From Sulfurovum sp. (GTDB lineage: Bacteria > Campylobacterota > Campylobacteria > Campylobacterales > Sulfurovaceae), in contig JALSSQ010000088.1 in the NCBI GenBank assembly GCA_026984165.1, positions 1 to 16,856 on the forward strand: a stretch of DNA of 16,856 nt, in the 5' to 3' direction. Each line of letters begins with the position of its first letter. Within the stretch, counting starts at the first letter, position 1. A program made the position numbers and the translations under genes. The notes below the pieces were generated by a model. That model did no database searches. It was not told the origin of the DNA and was given only the letters and a program-made list of their open reading frames with translations. Positions 13,348 through 16,856 of this stretch are shown here, in pieces.

Positions 13348-14120
13348 TTTAAACGTACGATACCATTGTGTATCGTAATGTGTCCTTCAAGTTCAGCTTC
13401 ATAAACTTTATCACCAAATTTATCAAGAGTTTCATCAAAGGTGGGTGAAGATTGACAAAAATAAAAAAAATCATCTTTCTCTATTTTAACATTTGTTGCG
13501 TCTCCAAAACGTGAAACAAAAGCATCTATGTCTGTAATACATTTTGCTTTGCCCTCTTGCAACAATCTGTTTGTACCAGCACTTTCACCTAGGCGATGAG
13601 GCAATACATAAATTTCTTTCCCCATACGTAACGCAAACTCCACAGAACGCATCGAACCACTGTCCAACTCTGCCTCTGTCACTATAAGTATATCTCCAAG
13701 AGCTACAACCAGTTCATTGCGCACCACAAAACTCCAACTTGTCGCTCTAAATCCATCATTAAACTGACTTAAAACTAAACCTTCTTCTTCGATAGATGCA
13801 ATCAAAGTTGTATTAATCACTGGATAACGTATATCCAATCCATTAGCTACTACAGCAATTGTATTTTCAGCTCCTGCACCCATATGTGCTACAGCATCTA
13901 CGCCCATTGCTGCTCCAGAGACGATACAGACACCTCTTTGTACTAATGCTTTTGCTAGTATATATGTAAACTCTCGTGTATAATTACTTAAACGCCTGCT
14001 CCCTACAATAGCCACTTTAGGTCGCTTTAAGAGTGTAAGATTTCCCTTATAAAAAAGCTCTTTGGGATATTTTTTCATTGCATCTAGTGCACAGATATGT
14101 TCTGTAATATATTGACTCAT
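13344..14120 (-). CDS. dprA: DNA-processing protein DprA
   Basis: Loads RecA onto incoming single-stranded DNA during natural transformation. The 258-residue product has the Rossmann-like DprA core: KVAIVGSRR at residues 35-43, CIVSGAAMGVDAVAH at 65-79, FVVRNELVVALGDILIVTEA, then GSMRSVEFALRMGKEIYVLPH and GTNRLLQEGKA. The C-terminal 50 residues end in HNGIVRLN, matching the small winged-helix (DML1-like) domain of epsilonproteobacterial DprA. There is no N-terminal SAM domain. I placed the start at 14120, where GAGG lies 6 nt upstream. The longer frame from 14150 has no ribosome binding site and begins inside the terminator tail. The stop codon overlaps the convergent repeat-protein stop through the shared bases TTAA. 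Confidence 0.93.
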   Translation of the reverse strand: MSQYITEHICALDAMKKYPKELFYKGNLTLLKRPKVAIVGSRRLSNYTREFTYILAKALVQRGVCIVSGAAMGVDAVAHMGAGAENTIAVVANGLDIRYPVINTTLIASIEEEGLVLSQFNDGFRATSWSFVVRNELVVALGDILIVTEAELDSGSMRSVEFALRMGKEIYVLPHRLGESAGTNRLLQEGKAKCITDIDAFVSRFGDATNVKIEKDDFFYFCQSSPTFDETLDKFGDKVYEAELEGHITIHNGIVRLN

Positions 14121-14150
14121 CTTCTGCCTCTGTGTTTTTTTCTTTATCAT

Positions 14151-14210
14151 AACAAAGAAAAAATAGAAACATTAAAAATATTGCATATTGGCATATTTTT
14201 AATGTTTCTA
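14151..14210 (-). terminator. Strong Rho-independent terminator after the SLC13 transporter gene
   Basis: A perfect 18-bp inverted repeat (14164-14181 with 14193-14210, arms TAGAAACATTAAAAATAT and complement) lies 8 nt beyond the transporter stop codon. On the minus strand it is followed by TTTTTTCTTTG. The T-run is only on this side, so it terminates minus-strand transcripts and separates the transporter operon from dprA. Confidence 0.85.
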
Positions 14211-14217
14211 CGTATCG

Positions 14218-15552
14218 TTACATCAACCAAGGCCATACCATATATGCAACAACAGAAAGCACGATTACCCCAATAATATTGAGTTTTAAACCAATGTTTG
14301 CCATGTGTCTAATACTAATAATCCCAGAAGACATAATAATAGCATTCGGAGGAGTAGCAATAGGAAGCATGAAGGCATATGACGCAGCAACCGTAGCTAC
14401 CATAAGAAGCATTGTACCTTCATTTTGAGGCATATTTTTTGCGAATTCATAGAAAATAGGTATTGCAATGGAGGTCAATGCCGTGTTGCTTGTTACTTCT
14501 GTAGAAAAAGTCACAAAGAGTGCTACAACCACAAACATCCAAAACAATGGCATCATAGAGATAAAACTTAGTTTCGCTGCAATATCTGACGCTAACCCTG
14601 TACTAGAAAATGCTGCAGCAATACTAAATCCAGCCCCAAATAAAAAAATAATCTCATAAGGCATAGAACGTGTATCTTCCCAATCTAAAAAACCTATATG
14701 GGGAACAAACATCAACAATCCAAAGCTCAGCAGTACTAATTTTTCATTCAAAGAAAAACCAAATATCTGTTTTAAGAATGTATTGACCAACAATACAAAA
14801 GCCAATAATACAACAATAAAATATAATCTTTTTTGTGTGTGCGTAAGCTCTAAAACAGTATGGTTTACATCTTCAACATTTTCATTTTCTACACCTCTGG
14901 AGAGTATCCACGGCATGACAAGAAGCATTAAAACAATCGCAGGAAACATGAGTAGCATCCATTCTCCAAATGCCAATGATGGTAAATGATGCTCTTCTAA
15001 AAACCCCATAAGTATGAGGTTTGGTGGTGTACCTATGGGCGTAAGTATGCCTCCTATACTTGCACCATAAGCAGTTGCGAGTAAAAAGCGTTTTTTGAGT
15101 TTTTTGTTTTCACTTAAAAAAAGTGCTATAGGCATCAACATAAGCGTAATAGTAGTATTGGAAAGTACTGAACTCAATAACGCAGCAGTCACTGCCAATG
15201 CATAGATAATCCCTGTAGAGGTTTTAGGGAAAAAACTTAAAAGTTTTGCAGAGAAATATTTATGTAAACCTGTTTTTTCTATGGCAATAGCCAACATAAA
15301 CCCACCTAAAAAAAGAAATATAATTGATTTAGAATAATTAGCTGTGACCTCATTTGTATCTAAAATACCAAAAACAGGAAACAATAAAATAGGTAGTATA
15401 GATACAACACCTAATGGCATGGCTTCATTAGTCCAAAGTGTCACTAAAAATGCCACCAATCCTATGAGTGTCGCATGTGAAAAAGAAAATGCCAACAATG
15501 CCAATGCAAATAAAGAAAATCCTATGAGTACTGCAGTCACGATGCCTTTCAT
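14218..15552 (-). CDS. SLC13/DASS-family sodium-coupled anion symporter
   Basis: Integral membrane carrier of the divalent anion:sodium symporter family; members move C4-dicarboxylates, citrate, sulfate or phosphate with sodium. The 444-residue product is hydrophobic throughout with about 11-12 membrane segments. It has the two family SNT motifs: LSSVLSNTTITLM in the first half and STEVTSNTALTSIA in the second. Each is followed by a Pro-rich loop (LTPIGTPPNLILMG and LPIATPPNAIIMSSG), the inverted-repeat substrate and sodium sites. The substrate cannot be assigned from sequence alone. Its ATG directly follows the TAG of the deacetylase gene with GGAAG upstream, so the two are co-transcribed. 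A strong terminator follows. Confidence 0.9.
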   Translation of the reverse strand: MKGIVTAVLIGFSLFALALLAFSFSHATLIGLVAFLVTLWTNEAMPLGVVSILPILLFPVFGILDTNEVTANYSKSIIFLFLGGFMLAIAIEKTGLHKYFSAKLLSFFPKTSTGIIYALAVTAALLSSVLSNTTITLMLMPIALFLSENKKLKKRFLLATAYGASIGGILTPIGTPPNLILMGFLEEHHLPSLAFGEWMLLMFPAIVLMLLVMPWILSRGVENENVEDVNHTVLELTHTQKRLYFIVVLLAFVLLVNTFLKQIFGFSLNEKLVLLSFGLLMFVPHIGFLDWEDTRSMPYEIIFLFGAGFSIAAAFSSTGLASDIAAKLSFISMMPLFWMFVVVALFVTFSTEVTSNTALTSIAIPIFYEFAKNMPQNEGTMLLMVATVAASYAFMLPIATPPNAIIMSSGIISIRHMANIGLKLNIIGVIVLSVVAYMVWPWLM

Positions 15553-16620
15553 CTACTTCCTTTTATATATATCATCAATATATACTAACTCAACATCTTT
15601 CAATATTTGCTTAGATGAAGCCAATGCCTGCAAGGTTATTTTATGTGGATGTCCTATGGCTATAGCATATCCTTTCTTTTTTGCTTTTGCCACTGCCAGT
15701 TGAAGTTGATGATGTATGTAAGAAATATTCTGTTTATTATCGATAAAGATATCTCTTCTAACATATGCATCTCCTAATCCATGGGCGATTTTCTTTACTT
15801 TTGAACTTGCTGTCGTAAAACTATCAACAAAAACAAATCCTTCTACTTTCAAAGCAATATACAGTTTTTTCATTGCCTTATAGTTGGAAGTAAACACAGA
15901 ACCCGTATGATTATTAATATACTTTCCTTTTGGAAAAAGATGACGAATTTCCATCACACGGTCAACTATCTGTTCATCAGAAAAAGAGGTCATCAGTGTT
16001 TTTGTTTGCTTATTAAATTGATTGCTTCCCGATTCCATAGGCAAATGTATCATATAATGCTGCATATTCTTAGCCAGTAAATTACTATGCTTTGCCAACT
16101 TATATGGAGGGAAAATTGACGGAGTGATTTTCATACCTAAATTTTTAATTGCCTGAAGTTGTGCTTTTGTATGCACATCGTCAATAATGATTACCAATCT
16201 AGGTTTTTTACCTCTATATGCTAAGTGAATAATATTTTTCTGTTTATGAATACTTGATGTATTTCTATCTGTTTTTTTCTTATTAGGTGTAACATCTTTT
16301 AAGTCATTTTCTAATAGTTCTTTTTTTACTCTATATTGACTACTTTGTTTGGATTTTTTCACTTTTATCTGCGCTAAATCATCCAGCAATGCCTTGGTAC
16401 TGTAATATTGTGTACTTTCTTGCTTTTGCAAGACATCACTCTTGTTTTCTATATCTACAATGTATCCTAAAAAACCTAACAGTAGTAACATCACAACAAA
16501 AAGAAAAATAAGAACACCTTTTTTCTTTATCAAACTCTTTTTTTTGGGTATTCTTTTTTTAGATGTTTTTTTCTTGGGTGTTTTCTTTTTTATTACATTA
16601 TTTTTAGATGTTCCTGCCAT
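15553..16620 (-). CDS. Divergent polysaccharide deacetylase (YibQ-like), membrane anchored
   Basis: Member of the divergent polysaccharide deacetylase family, an NodB-like barrel whose substrate is not settled. The 355-residue protein has a lysine-packed N-terminus (about 18 Lys in the first 34 residues, with repeated KKxPKKK units). One membrane helix follows (VLIFLFVVMLLLLGFLGYIV, about 36-55), then a roughly 85-residue low-complexity linker and the catalytic-type domain from about residue 140. Motifs there are LVIIIDDVH, MIHLPMESGSN, NNHTGSVFTSN, FVFVDSFTT and IAIGHPHK. This predicts a cytoplasmic basic tail and a periplasmic domain. It shares an operon with the SLC13 gene. The ATG lacks a clear ribosome binding site. 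In related genomes I associate this family with the dprA-ruvX neighbourhood. Confidence 0.88.
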   Translation of the reverse strand: MAGTSKNNVIKKKTPKKKTSKKRIPKKKSLIKKKGVLIFLFVVMLLLLGFLGYIVDIENKSDVLQKQESTQYYSTKALLDDLAQIKVKKSKQSSQYRVKKELLENDLKDVTPNKKKTDRNTSSIHKQKNIIHLAYRGKKPRLVIIIDDVHTKAQLQAIKNLGMKITPSIFPPYKLAKHSNLLAKNMQHYMIHLPMESGSNQFNKQTKTLMTSFSDEQIVDRVMEIRHLFPKGKYINNHTGSVFTSNYKAMKKLYIALKVEGFVFVDSFTTASSKVKKIAHGLGDAYVRRDIFIDNKQNISYIHHQLQLAVAKAKKKGYAIAIGHPHKITLQALASSKQILKDVELVYIDDIYKRK

Positions 16621-16651
16621 ATAAATTCACTAATATATTAATTTTCAAATT

Positions 16652-16680
16652 ATTATAGCAAAGTGTCGCTTCACTAGGAA
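16652..16680 (-). promoter_or_regulatory. Putative promoter of the deacetylase-SLC13 operon
   Basis: On the minus strand TATAAT (16657-16652) lies 17 bp after TTCCTA (16680-16675), which matches the -35 consensus at only 3 of 6 positions. The predicted start is at about 16645, 25 nt before the ATG. The -35 candidate is itself part of a degenerate heptamer copy. Confidence 0.55.
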
Positions 16681-16710
16681 GTAGGTAGTAGGTAGTAGGT
16701 AGTAGGTAGT
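16676..16710. repeat. Heptanucleotide tandem array (AGGTAGT)4 plus one variant copy
   Basis: Four perfect AGGTAGT units (16683-16710) follow one variant AGGAAGT (16676-16682). On the minus strand it reads ACTACCT repeated, then ACTTCCT. It lies directly upstream of and partly overlaps the candidate -35 of the deacetylase promoter, where copy number could affect promoter strength. It is a different unit from the array before nagZ but has the same 7-bp period. Confidence 0.9.
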
Positions 16711-16856
16711 TTAAAATAAATGGATGTGAAAGTCAAGCTTAAGTGAAAATTTTTATTGAGTTGTATTCATATTTGAATGTTTGGGTAAGGGAGCATACAC
16801 ATTGTATGTGACCGCACCCATCATTCAAAGATGGATGCAAATCGACAAAAAGATTA
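16711..16856. other. Right-edge non-coding stretch, no gene recognised
   Basis: No convincing coding region is visible on either strand. The only long open stretch is on the minus strand from the edge to a TAA at 16741-16739, about 39 codons. Its translation (Cys-, Asn- and Thr-rich, without family motifs) does not look like protein. Small inverted repeats occur: CATAC/GTATG around the sequence at 16796-16810, and CCATC/GATGG near 16820-16835. It may be the start of a dispersed repeat or an upstream region of a gene beyond the edge. Confidence 0.35.

Noticed and set aside
14121..14150. Longer dprA start at 14150
   Set aside because: The extra ten residues start in the T-rich tail of the upstream terminator and lack a ribosome binding site; GAGG before 14120 is better.

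Overview
The window looks like a chromosomal segment of a Campylobacterota (epsilonproteobacterial) genome, probably a free-living Sulfurovum/Sulfurimonas-type organism. The DNA is AT-rich. It carries the lineage-specific DnaA-binding protein HobA, a short delta-prime subunit (HolB) and a FolP with a long N-terminal extension. It also keeps two gene orders I know from Helicobacter pylori: rppH-lysC-hobA-holB-folP and tatB-tatC-queA. Genus-level placement is inference.

Left part (1-4112, minus strand): an operon reading rppH > lysC > hobA > holB > folP, with folP running off the left edge. Junctions are tight or overlapping except for a 189-bp gap between holB and folP, which is packed with inverted repeats. 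Divergent from it is hemW (radical SAM), preceded by an open 41-codon stretch and a hairpin. A mazEF toxin-antitoxin pair with a near-consensus promoter lies between hemW and tatB.

Middle (6072-10331, plus strand): tatB-tatC-queA, then two tandem lipoprotein NlpC/P60 cell-wall hydrolases, the second with an added SPOR domain, then ruvX. Convergent to this are an exported NagZ-type glycosidase and, overlapping the nagZ stop codon with its ribosome binding site, an unlisted 25-codon ORF encoding a very basic peptide.

The nagZ-thioredoxin interval (11522-11790) is the most unusual non-coding stretch. It holds a heptanucleotide array against the nagZ ribosome binding site. It also holds a roughly 100-nt segment closed by a perfect 13-bp inverted repeat whose loop carries three C/U-rich tracts resembling the 16S rRNA anti-Shine-Dalgarno tail.

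Right part: a secreted thioredoxin-fold protein with a terminator, then a secreted Ala-rich helical repeat protein of unknown function, convergent with dprA. On the minus strand a divergent polysaccharide deacetylase (YibQ-like) and an SLC13/DASS transporter form an operon that ends at a strong terminator before dprA. A second heptanucleotide array abuts the deacetylase promoter. The last 146 bp hold no gene I recognise.

Functional themes are DNA replication initiation, lysine/folate synthesis and RNA turnover on the left, and envelope biology (Tat export, peptidoglycan hydrolysis and recycling, deacetylase) in the middle and right.
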